Positions 4,459 to 10,241 of a DNA stretch of 11,711 nt are shown one piece after another. The notes beneath the pieces were generated by a model, which was not told where the DNA came from, did not search any database, and worked only from the letters and a program-made list of their open reading frames with translations. This stretch comes from an uncultured Vampirovibrio sp. (lineage in GTDB: Bacteria; Cyanobacteriota; Vampirovibrionia; Gastranaerophilales; Gastranaerophilaceae). The DNA lies in contig CAJTLG010000017.1 in NCBI GenBank assembly GCA_910577395.1, positions 1 to 11,711 on the forward strand. Direction: 5' to 3'. The position numbers were made by a program, and so were the translations under genes. Numbering within the stretch: the stretch's first letter is position 1; every line of letters starts with the position of its first letter.

Positions 4459-6045
4459 TTACACGCCTGTATCGCTGTCATTAAAGTACAACTGGGTATT
4501 TTCAATTCCTAAATTGGCTAGGGCAAGCCTAAAACACTCAGCCCAATTGATTTTTGAGGCAAGCTCCTCGACATTTGCAAATTCTCCCAAGAGTTTTACA
4601 AGTTCCCTTTGGCGGGATTTACGCTCCAGTGAGGCTTTACGGTCACCATACCTGTACACATAATCCCCAAAACGTATATCATCAGTGATTTCCAACATGC
4701 GGATTTCATCAGAAACCCGGTATAACAGGCTTTCAGTGCCCAGTTTAAAATTAGCAACAGTTTCTGCAGTCTTTTGCACAACCGGGACGATGATTTTGCG
4801 GTTTATAACGTCCAAAAACATATTTAAACGGGCACTTTGGCCGGTTGCTGTCATTGAAAGCTCAGTAGCTGTACGGTTTTGCGCCTCCAATTCGCCCGCC
4901 ATAGTCTTGTACACGCCCGTCGTACTTTCAATTGAGGATTTGAAATATTTTATAAAATCCCACCCGCACAATGCACCGCTAAAGTTAAGCGGTGTTGGCA
5001 TTTGCGGCAATAGTGATGCGTCATACTCAATGATTTTGCCCGGCTTTACCGTTTGCTCTCCCCGAAATGCCCCTTTTGGAGCCAAATACGGCGGATTAAC
5101 CACAAGAGAGTATGCCTTTAATTGTGTGTTTAAAATGCTGTCAGCAGCCATATTCAGGTCGATTGCGGCGCGCAAAGGGCTGATACCGCGCCCCGTATAA
5201 GGGTTTTCAATTAAATTACCATAAATAAACGGGCAGTTTAAATACGGATTATCCTCAAAACGTAACACAAAGCGGTTTTCAGCAATTACAACAAGTTGAT
5301 TTTTAAGTATATCACCGTTTTCTGTTGTTATATCTCCCCAATATTCAAGTATATTAAGCTTTTTTGGCGTTGTATCGTGGCCCGGAACGCAAAAATTCCT
5401 TATTTCTTCAGCAATTTCCGGGGTTATACAGTTATTGTTTTTATCCTCTAAAACCTCGTGCAGAGTGCATTTAGAGCGATAAATCTTCGCTGCGTGTTCA
5501 AAATCAACCGAAGTGTCAAAAACAAAATCTTCAGGGGAAATTGTCTTTAACACAGGGCCGTCGTAAATTAGCTTATTTTCAGGCATAAAGACAATTTCCC
5601 CGCCCCTGCCCATGGCCTTTCTTATTTTTTTAAAAATCTTCTGCCACCCAATAAAAATAATGCTTTCGCCGCATTCTATCAAATCGTTTACAATAATTTC
5701 AAGTTTATCAGGCATTTTCATATTTTCAAGCGCGCAAACAAGCATTGTTTTTTGCTTTGCGGCATTTTCGGAGTGCTTTAAATCCCGCGGAAATACGTCA
5801 AACATACCCTCCGGGTGGGATGAAAGGCTCTCTAATATATGCGCTTTAAGGGTTTGGGCCTGTTCATAAATATCCGGCAGTCTGAAATTTTTTTGCCCCT
5901 GTTTTGGGCCTGAAGTATTATAAATATGTTGTTTTACCGTGTTAATATCCTCTAATTGCCCGCGGCGCTCATCATTTAGGGTATTAAAAAGGCGCATAAT
6001 CTTATCCGGCAAGCAATTTAGAGTATTAATATCAATATTTTTCAT
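4459..6045 (-). CDS. Portal (head-tail connector) protein
   Basis: A 528-aa protein, the size of T7-type podovirus portals and well below the P22 type (about 725 aa). It has the mixed alpha/beta pattern of such portals, with a long helical stretch near residues 360-430 ('TGVYKTMAGELEAQNRTATE' onward) that resembles the portal stem and loop region, where an 'NRTATE' motif is common. The portal forms the dodecameric ring through which DNA passes and binds the terminase and the tail adaptor. CAGGAGA lies 7 bases before the ATG. It sits between small and large terminase with short gaps (15 and 24 bases), indicating one transcript. Confidence 0.85.
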   Translation of the reverse strand: MKNIDINTLNCLPDKIMRLFNTLNDERRGQLEDINTVKQHIYNTSGPKQGQKNFRLPDIYEQAQTLKAHILESLSSHPEGMFDVFPRDLKHSENAAKQKTMLVCALENMKMPDKLEIIVNDLIECGESIIFIGWQKIFKKIRKAMGRGGEIVFMPENKLIYDGPVLKTISPEDFVFDTSVDFEHAAKIYRSKCTLHEVLEDKNNNCITPEIAEEIRNFCVPGHDTTPKKLNILEYWGDITTENGDILKNQLVVIAENRFVLRFEDNPYLNCPFIYGNLIENPYTGRGISPLRAAIDLNMAADSILNTQLKAYSLVVNPPYLAPKGAFRGEQTVKPGKIIEYDASLLPQMPTPLNFSGALCGWDFIKYFKSSIESTTGVYKTMAGELEAQNRTATELSMTATGQSARLNMFLDVINRKIIVPVVQKTAETVANFKLGTESLLYRVSDEIRMLEITDDIRFGDYVYRYGDRKASLERKSRQRELVKLLGEFANVEELASKINWAECFRLALANLGIENTQLYFNDSDTGV

Positions 6046-6060
6046 ATAAATCTCCTGAAA

Positions 6061-6498
6061 TTAAATTTTATTAAGGTCTAAACCCGCTATATTGGTGACT
6101 ATCGAGGAATTTATTTCCGTTTTTTCATCCGCCCTTTTCGTGGCAGCATCGGTGGCTATAAACCCGTTTGTAAACTGTTTTGTAAGCCCGTCAAGCGCCC
6201 GTAAGGCAAGCGGACAGTCATTTATATTCCCCTCATCATCTTTAGATAACGCCCATTCAAGGATTTGCAGGTAGCAAAGAATAATATACCCCTTTGTTAC
6301 CTCTAAATGCCCGGTTTTGCGCAATATGTGGGCCTTTAATTCGCGTTTGCCGCGCTCCCCGGTCAGATAGTTAAGTGCATTTGCAATCCCTGTCTGCTTT
6401 TTATATCCTGCAGCATGTGCAGAGGCCTTTATATCCAGTGTTTTTGCATATTCATCCAGAAATTTCCGCTGTATTCTGGCGTTTTCAGTTTCTTTCAT
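6061..6498 (-). CDS. Terminase small subunit (DNA-recognition subunit)
   Basis: A 145-aa protein. Its N-terminal part ('RKFLDEYAKTLDIKASAHAA' then GYKKQT) is the characteristic helix-turn-helix start of phage small terminases. A helical oligomerisation region follows, with an acidic/polar C-terminal tail (about 115-145). It would recognise the packaging site and load the large subunit. Its stop is 15 bases before the portal start. A 300-base non-coding gap precedes it, unusual in this compact genome, and carries a plus-strand promoter and terminator. AAAGGA lies about 12 bases before the ATG. Confidence 0.82.
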   Translation of the reverse strand: MKETENARIQRKFLDEYAKTLDIKASAHAAGYKKQTGIANALNYLTGERGKRELKAHILRKTGHLEVTKGYIILCYLQILEWALSKDDEGNINDCPLALRALDGLTKQFTNGFIATDAATKRADEKTEINSSIVTNIAGLDLNKI

Positions 6499-6545
6499 CC
6501 CAATGAAATCCTTTCTTTAATATTTCTTAATATTCACCCCCCGGT

Positions 6546-6565
6546 GCGCAAGCTTGTGCTACTAT
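6546..6565 (+). promoter_or_regulatory. Extended -10 promoter candidate overlapping an imperfect palindrome
   Basis: TG-C-TACTAT (6557-6565) is an extended -10 box on the plus strand, without a recognisable -35. It overlaps the imperfect palindrome GCGCAAGCTTGTGC (6546-6559, one mismatched pair). The core TGTGCTA is also present in the promoter at 1791-1797, suggesting common control of the two small RNAs. Confidence 0.45.
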
Positions 6566-6571
6566 AAAAGT

Positions 6572-6621
6572 GTTGTTAATGCTTCGGCTAGTATGCGAAT
6601 GGGGTGGAAACGCCCCTTTTT
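6572..6621 (+). ncRNA. Predicted ~50-nt RNA antisense to the small terminase leader
   Basis: The stretch from the extended -10 to a strong terminator is about 50 bases, on the strand opposite to all surrounding genes, with no possible coding frame of note. The transcript would contain GCTTCGGCTAGTATGCGAAT, able to form a small TTCG/CGAA hairpin, followed by the terminator stem. Promoter core and the GCTTCG motif match the RNA predicted at 1808. It could regulate expression of the packaging genes or mark the packaging site; both are inferences. Confidence 0.45.
6601..6621 (+). terminator. Intrinsic terminator with GAAA tetraloop
   Basis: GGGGTG, a GAAA loop and CGCCCC form a 6-bp stem (one G-U pair) followed by TTTTT. 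This is a textbook plus-strand terminator, yet no plus-strand coding gene lies upstream, since 6061-6498 is minus strand. Confidence 0.8.
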
Positions 6622-6801
6622 ATTTGCTTGCAGCGTCTTTTTAAGCTTGTTTTTTAAGGGGGGAATGTAGGCAAAATTTAGCATATTTTTTCATTTTAAA
6701 AACAGGGCATGAAATACTCTACGTCTTGTAACAAGGTTTTCAGCCCCGTTTTATAACTAATAGAAATGTAATGATAATGTATATTATGTAATGTTATGTC
6801 C
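6622..6801. other. Non-coding stretch between scaffold and small terminase genes
   Basis: No coding frame is credible on either strand. It holds a CTTGT-A-ACAAG dyad near 6725-6735 and, at its right end, the 20-bp-spaced ATGTAATG repeats listed separately. A packaging (pac/cos) site next to the small terminase gene is a possible use of this space, with no direct evidence. Confidence 0.45.
6766..6799. repeat. Direct repeat ATGTAATG, period 20 bp
   Basis: ATGTAATG occurs at 6766-6773 and 6786-6793, each followed by a similar ATAATGT or TTATGT tail, just downstream of the scaffold stop. The period is two helical turns. The sequence is AT-rich and of low complexity, so chance is possible. Confidence 0.4.
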
Positions 6802-7326
6802 TTATATCAGCCCGTTTTGCAGCTGATAATTAATCGCAGGTTCATTTTTGATAAATTCCGCCGTGGACATTTTTGCAATTTCTTCACGCGTGAATGTCTT
6901 GCCGGGCACGGTTTTTAAACTATTTCCATTCAAGGCGCCCGTAATCAGACGCTCCTTGGCAAGTTCATTTGAATTGGCCAATTGCCTTTGCATAGCGCCT
7001 TTTTCAAGCTCTAACACGACCGCCTCAATTTCTTTTAAATCCCTCTCAGAAAGGCTTATATCAAGGTTTTTAAGGTAATTTAGCAGGCACACGCGCGCAC
7101 GCAAAAACTCACTATCCGCTAAATTAAGCGGCTGTACGGGTTGTGCGGCATTTTGAGGGGCATATAACCCCCCGGTTGCCGTTTTGAGCGCCTGTTGGGC
7201 CGAAAATTCCGCTGTCATGTTTTGTTTTATTGATTTTCCGGTGTTATCATCAATAATTCCGGCCTTTACAAGCGTATCAACATACTTTAAATGCTCTTCA
7301 ATGTTCAAATTACAGTTATTATGCAT
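6802..7326 (-). CDS. Scaffold-like head assembly protein
   Basis: A helical, charged protein of 174 aa without cysteine clusters, signal or membrane segments. Its last 30 residues, 'FTREEIAKMSTAEFIKNEPA' then INYQLQNGLI, match the C-terminal pattern common to phage head scaffolding proteins, which binds coat protein. A proline/glutamine-rich hinge lies near residues 55-70 and a helix with coiled-coil character near 95-130. GGGAGG stands before two ATGs; I chose 7326 (spacing 7), and 7329 (spacing 4) would add one Met. It immediately follows the coat gene, whose stop abuts this ribosome binding site, so expression is coupled. Scaffold genes normally precede the coat gene; here the order is reversed. 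Function is inferred from the tail motif and position. Confidence 0.65.
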   Translation of the reverse strand: MHNNCNLNIEEHLKYVDTLVKAGIIDDNTGKSIKQNMTAEFSAQQALKTATGGLYAPQNAAQPVQPLNLADSEFLRARVCLLNYLKNLDISLSERDLKEIEAVVLELEKGAMQRQLANSNELAKERLITGALNGNSLKTVPGKTFTREEIAKMSTAEFIKNEPAINYQLQNGLI

Positions 7327-7339
7327 CATAAAACCTCCC

Positions 7340-8209
7340 TTATTCAACCGTGGCCTTGATTACAGCAAGCGCAGACGGGTTAATCGTAAGTGCCCCAAAG
7401 GTATACAACCCTCTTACAATGGTGTCAAAGGAGTTAAACGCCCTCAGGGTTTCGATTTTGCTGATTTGAGAGGCATATGTAATTGCATCCTTTGTACCGG
7501 CTAAAATAACATAGCCGTCTGCGTTTTTGCCCACATTATTGCTTACAAACACCTCAAGGCCTGCGATTTTACCTACGGACCCTGTTGAAAGCGTTGTGTC
7601 ACCCAAATTTGCGGCGCCCGTAAATTCATCACAGAGCAGCAAAAGCTCTTCTACATCCGGGTGAATAACAACCCAGCCGCGCTTTTGCGGGGTAATGGCG
7701 CCTGAAGTTTTTAACATTTTTGCTAAAGATACAAATTGCGCGTAAATGTTTGCTGCATTTAGGGTTAGGGCACTTTCAGATGAGCCTGCTACATTTGTCG
7801 TGGCTGCATTTTTATATTCATTGAAAAGATAGCCGTCAATTGCGCTTTCCACAGCGGTTTTGGCCTTTGAAACAATCGCATCCATAATACCGACGTTGGA
7901 TTGCGCCTGGTCTATATCCGGGACATTAAAGCCAAAATATATGTTTTGATTGAGTTTTAGCTGTGCTTTATCACTCTCGGCGGCGCCATAGCTGCTTATA
8001 GAGCCTGAATATGTGCCGGTTTTTACCTCTTTTGGCGTTATAATGTTAATTTGGCGCGCTCCTTTGTCTGCATCGGCCTGATAGTCACGGTTTACGCACT
8101 GCAGCATAACACAGGTCTTATCAAGTCCGGCATTGATTTTTTTGCTCCAAATTTCCCCTTTAAAGTTCTCATAGGTGGGGTTTTGGATTTCAATATCATT
8201 TGTTGTCAT
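7340..8209 (-). CDS. Major capsid protein (HK97-fold coat)
   Basis: A 289-aa protein with the expected coat pattern. A beta-rich N-terminal part contains 'KGARQINIITPKEVKTGTYS'. The core 'LKLNQNIYFGFNVPDIDQAQ' is the common 'L.i.k..yf.f.vddid.aQ' signature of this coat group, followed by a long spine helix ('NVGIMDAIVSKAKTAVESAI', DGYLFNE). The C-terminal half has 'GWVVIHPDVEELLLLCDEF' and a glycine-rich closing region (TIVRGLYTFGALTINPSALA) typical of the A-domain and P-loop. AAAGGA precedes the ATG. It lies between the GNAT-like gene and the scaffold-like gene, on one transcript with them. It is short for a tailed-phage coat, in keeping with a small head for about 11.7 kb of DNA. Confidence 0.85.
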   Translation of the reverse strand: MTTNDIEIQNPTYENFKGEIWSKKINAGLDKTCVMLQCVNRDYQADADKGARQINIITPKEVKTGTYSGSISSYGAAESDKAQLKLNQNIYFGFNVPDIDQAQSNVGIMDAIVSKAKTAVESAIDGYLFNEYKNAATTNVAGSSESALTLNAANIYAQFVSLAKMLKTSGAITPQKRGWVVIHPDVEELLLLCDEFTGAANLGDTTLSTGSVGKIAGLEVFVSNNVGKNADGYVILAGTKDAITYASQISKIETLRAFNSFDTIVRGLYTFGALTINPSALAVIKATVE

Positions 8210-8236
8210 ATGCTTTTCCTTTCATTGTTACAAAAA

Positions 8237-8791
8237 TTAATATTTCTCAAAATTCCCCGGCACAAAGCCCGGGGCAGGGTTAAAAATGCTCCAGATTTCA
8301 ATATTTTCAGGCTGGTTTTTAACTATTGTTTCGTTTTTTAAAACTGCCTCCCTACAAAAGCCAAGTTTAACAAGGAAATTAGGGATATGGATATTGTGAG
8401 AATAGCATTCAGCTTTGATTTTGTAGATTTTATAGTCTTGAAATAAAGCATTTAAAAGGGTTTTTGCCGCATTTTGCGCACGGGGGCCATAGGCGCTTTT
8501 ATCAAAACAAATTGTCGCACAGGCGGTGTATATCGTATTTTTAGCCGTTACAATATCGTAAAGATAGCAAAAGCCAAGGGTTTTAGCGGTTTTTTTATCC
8601 AAAAAGAGCCAAAAATAAGGTATATAATGCTCTACAATCTCGTAAACCCGCTGCAGCAAAGGCGTATCACTATTTAAATATTCATCATCAAAAAGTTTAT
8701 GCCGGTGCCGGAGCATCAGTTTTACAATGGGCCAAAAGGCCGTAAAATCAAGGTTTTTGAAGTTATTTTTATTAAGTGTAAAAATTAGCAT
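8237..8791 (-). CDS. GNAT-family acetyltransferase-like protein
   Basis: A 184-aa protein with the core of the GNAT fold. A beta-strand region 'YFWLFLDKKTAKTLGFCYLY' (59-78) is followed by 'CATICFDKSAYGPRAQNAAK' (91-110), where the acetyl-CoA pyrophosphate-binding loop would be, then an alpha helix. 'KIKAECYSHNIHIPNFLVKL' with GFCREA (124-148) is the usual late strand, helix and 'LxKxGF' element. The R/QxxGxG/A motif is degenerate (YGPRAQNA), so activity is uncertain. Related proteins are found in other phages next to head genes, with unknown substrate. Here it is the first gene of the head run, 27 bases before the coat gene. It starts back to back with the RipA-like gene over a promoter region. 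Confidence 0.7.
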   Translation of the reverse strand: MLIFTLNKNNFKNLDFTAFWPIVKLMLRHRHKLFDDEYLNSDTPLLQRVYEIVEHYIPYFWLFLDKKTAKTLGFCYLYDIVTAKNTIYTACATICFDKSAYGPRAQNAAKTLLNALFQDYKIYKIKAECYSHNIHIPNFLVKLGFCREAVLKNETIVKNQPENIEIWSIFNPAPGFVPGNFEKY

Positions 8792-8792
8792 A

Positions 8793-8822
8793 TTGTATTC
8801 CGTAAAAAAATTTTGTATAATA
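8793..8822 (+). promoter_or_regulatory. Divergent promoter region: strong plus-strand promoter, possible minus-strand -10
   Basis: TTGTAT (8793-8798), a 17-base spacer, then a perfect TATAAT (8816-8821) would drive the RipA-like gene 27 bases on. On the other strand TATTAT (8822-8817) overlaps the same bases and could serve the GNAT-coat-scaffold run, but it lacks a good -35. A shared, nearly symmetric -10 would make a bidirectional promoter. Confidence 0.65.
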
Positions 8823-8847
8823 ATTGGGCGATTTAAAGGAGTTTACA

Positions 8848-9306
8848 ATGGACGACAAACAACTGATTTTAGGGCAATATCAGGCCTACAGCCTTGCAAA
8901 AGAAAAATATATTGACAGGCATTTTCAGACAAACCGCTTTTATATGGTGGTAAATTTGGTGTTGCTGCTAATGGCCTATTTATTTATATCTTTGACACCT
9001 TCATACGCGCCAATCCTTATTACTACAGGGTTTGCAATGATTGTATCGGTGTTATGGTGGTTAAATATTGATTCTTACCAATTTTGGATTAAGATTAAAT
9101 ATTCAAAAGTTTTAGAATATCTTGAAACAAAATTGCCTGAAATGCCTTTTAATAAAGAGTTTAAAGAATTCCAGGAGGCAAAAAAACAGAAAAAGGCGCT
9201 TGTTTTCGCTGATTTTCAAAAGAGCTTGACCGCTTTTATGTTCCTTGTGGCGCTTTTGACCTTTGTTTACTATTTAATTCAGTTTTTATCAGTCGCAAAG
9301 TATTAA
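8848..9306 (+). CDS. RipA-like small integral membrane protein (moron gene)
   Basis: A 152-aa protein with an N-terminal amphipathic, aromatic helix ('LGQYQAYSLAKEKYIDRHFQ'), two close membrane helices (about 31-49 and 53-72), a cytoplasmic-looking charged section (about 80-125, with YLETKLPEMPF) and a third membrane helix near the C-terminus (about 127-149). This order, including the 'Y..A..I..R......F......L' start and the 'W......Y..ln..K...i..lE..LP...F' section, resembles the RipA family of octameric membrane proteins; I recognise it by pattern only. The start at ATG 8848 has AAAGGA at spacing 7; a TTG at 8824 lacks such support. It stands alone on the plus strand inside the structural genes, with its own promoter and a terminator-like hairpin. 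This is typical of a moron gene expressed in the lysogen or plasmid state, for example for exclusion or host benefit. That function is inferred. Confidence 0.7.
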   Translation: MDDKQLILGQYQAYSLAKEKYIDRHFQTNRFYMVVNLVLLLMAYLFISLTPSYAPILITTGFAMIVSVLWWLNIDSYQFWIKIKYSKVLEYLETKLPEMPFNKEFKEFQEAKKQKKALVFADFQKSLTAFMFLVALLTFVYYLIQFLSVAKY

Positions 9307-9320
9307 TATCACAGCGTTTT

Positions 9321-9396
9321 AGCCCGCAACGGGTCTGTCCGGACGACTATATAAGTTTTATAAAAGGCTCGCATTCCTTTGTTTGCGGGCTTTTTT
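9321..9396 (+). terminator. Terminator-like long-loop hairpin with competing short hairpin
   Basis: AGCCCGCAAC (9321-9330) pairs with GTTTGCGGGCT (9381-9391), one bulged base, followed by TTTTTT. The loop is about 50 bases, unusually long. The left arm can instead form a local hairpin, CCCG-CAA-CGGG (9323-9333), which would free the right arm, as in attenuators. It follows the RipA-like gene and overlaps the 3' end of the convergent adaptor gene. Confidence 0.5.
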
Positions 9397-10054
9397 GGCG
9401 CAAATTGGCCAAAGCCTGTATATACATTGTGTTCCAGAAAGCAAACTTCGGATAAGAGGGATTAGCCTTGATTTTCAGGCATGTGCCATATACCAAAATG
9501 TGCTCTGCAAAAGGCATTGGCAGAATTGATACATCCCCTTCAGCGGTTAATTTTTCTTTAAAATCCCCGTTTTCCCCAAGGGCAAAGTTTCTTGAGTAGT
9601 ATGTGATACTATAAACCTTGTCACAAGCGGGTTTTTGAAAAATAATCTTCCCGCCGCCGGCGCCTCTGCTGTTTCCGGCAGCCACTGCGTAATATTCCCC
9701 TAAAAGCCTGCTGTATAAAAGCTCCTCCGTGTGCGGAGTGTATAAAACCCTTTTCCAAACAGGATTTTTACGGTTGCTATCCTCAAGATAGCTTTCATAA
9801 GAGGCATCTGCGCTGTATACACATTTAATCGGGCCGCTAAAGGGCAGCGTATATATGTTTTCGCCTTCAATAACATCTAAAAGGGTTGTCCTTTCTAAAA
9901 AAGGCCATTCGTATGATGCTAAAACCTCGTTGTTAACACGGTTTATCGCCTCTAAAATCTTTTTGTGTTCACTTTTATAAATGTTTTCAAACGTCTGTAT
10001 TGCCCTGTAATTAAGCTCTAGCAGCACTTTATTGAAAATTTCAAAATAATTCAT
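9347..10054 (-). CDS. Head-tail adaptor (P22 gp4 / T7 gp11-class tail protein)
   Basis: A 235-aa protein. The N-terminal helical part ('IFNKVLLELNYRAIQTFENI', then 'ILEAINRVNNEVLASYEWPF' with LERTTLL) has the podovirus adaptor pattern: a helix pair, an aromatic W-P-F turn at 50-52 and a beta-strand. 'EGENIYTLPF' follows, matching the usual 'G...YtLP' element. The middle is beta-rich and the end helical, ending in a gene-typical lysine/isoleucine tail. The protein would form the ring under the portal to which the tail hub attaches. Its ATG overlaps the stop of the 54-aa gene (ATGA), so translation is coupled. It stops with TAG. It lies in the tail module, away from the portal across the RipA-like, GNAT, coat and scaffold genes. 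Confidence 0.8.
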   Translation of the reverse strand: MNYFEIFNKVLLELNYRAIQTFENIYKSEHKKILEAINRVNNEVLASYEWPFLERTTLLDVIEGENIYTLPFSGPIKCVYSADASYESYLEDSNRKNPVWKRVLYTPHTEELLYSRLLGEYYAVAAGNSRGAGGGKIIFQKPACDKVYSITYYSRNFALGENGDFKEKLTAEGDVSILPMPFAEHILVYGTCLKIKANPSYPKFAFWNTMYIQALANLRQKSPQTKECEPFIKLI

Positions 10055-10215
10055 CCCTCTTCCTCATTTTCATTTTTGTAATCTTTGATTACATAGGGTC
10101 TTAAATCCCCCTCTGTCAGGCTTTCAGCGTAATCAAGCCCGAAATTATCATATCTTAAAAAATTCTCAAATTCGGCACCCGGCGCGTTATCCGGGCCTTT
10201 TTTTAAATCACTCAT
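10051..10215 (-). CDS. Small acidic protein in the tail operon, unknown function
   Basis: A 54-aa frame, short but well supported. It starts with ATG at 10215 (MSDLKKGPDNAPGAEFENFL) and has AGAGGGATTT upstream. It begins 26 bases after the tail hub stop, and its TGA overlaps the ATG of the adaptor gene in the compact ATGA form. It is acidic, ends in NENEEEG, and has no membrane segment. A short piece, EGDLRP, is also found in the tail hub protein (residues 73-78); whether that is meaningful is unclear. A tail assembly helper or plug-like part is possible; I do not recognise a family. Confidence 0.75.
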   Translation of the reverse strand: MSDLKKGPDNAPGAEFENFLRYDNFGLDYAESLTEGDLRPYVIKDYKNENEEEG

Positions 10216-10241
10216 TGTTAAATCCCTCTAAATCCTTTCAG

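Noticed and set aside
4685..5200. 171-codon open frame on the plus strand
   Set aside because: It lies wholly inside the portal gene on the other strand, has no ribosome binding site or recognisable domain, and is an antisense shadow of the coding sequence.
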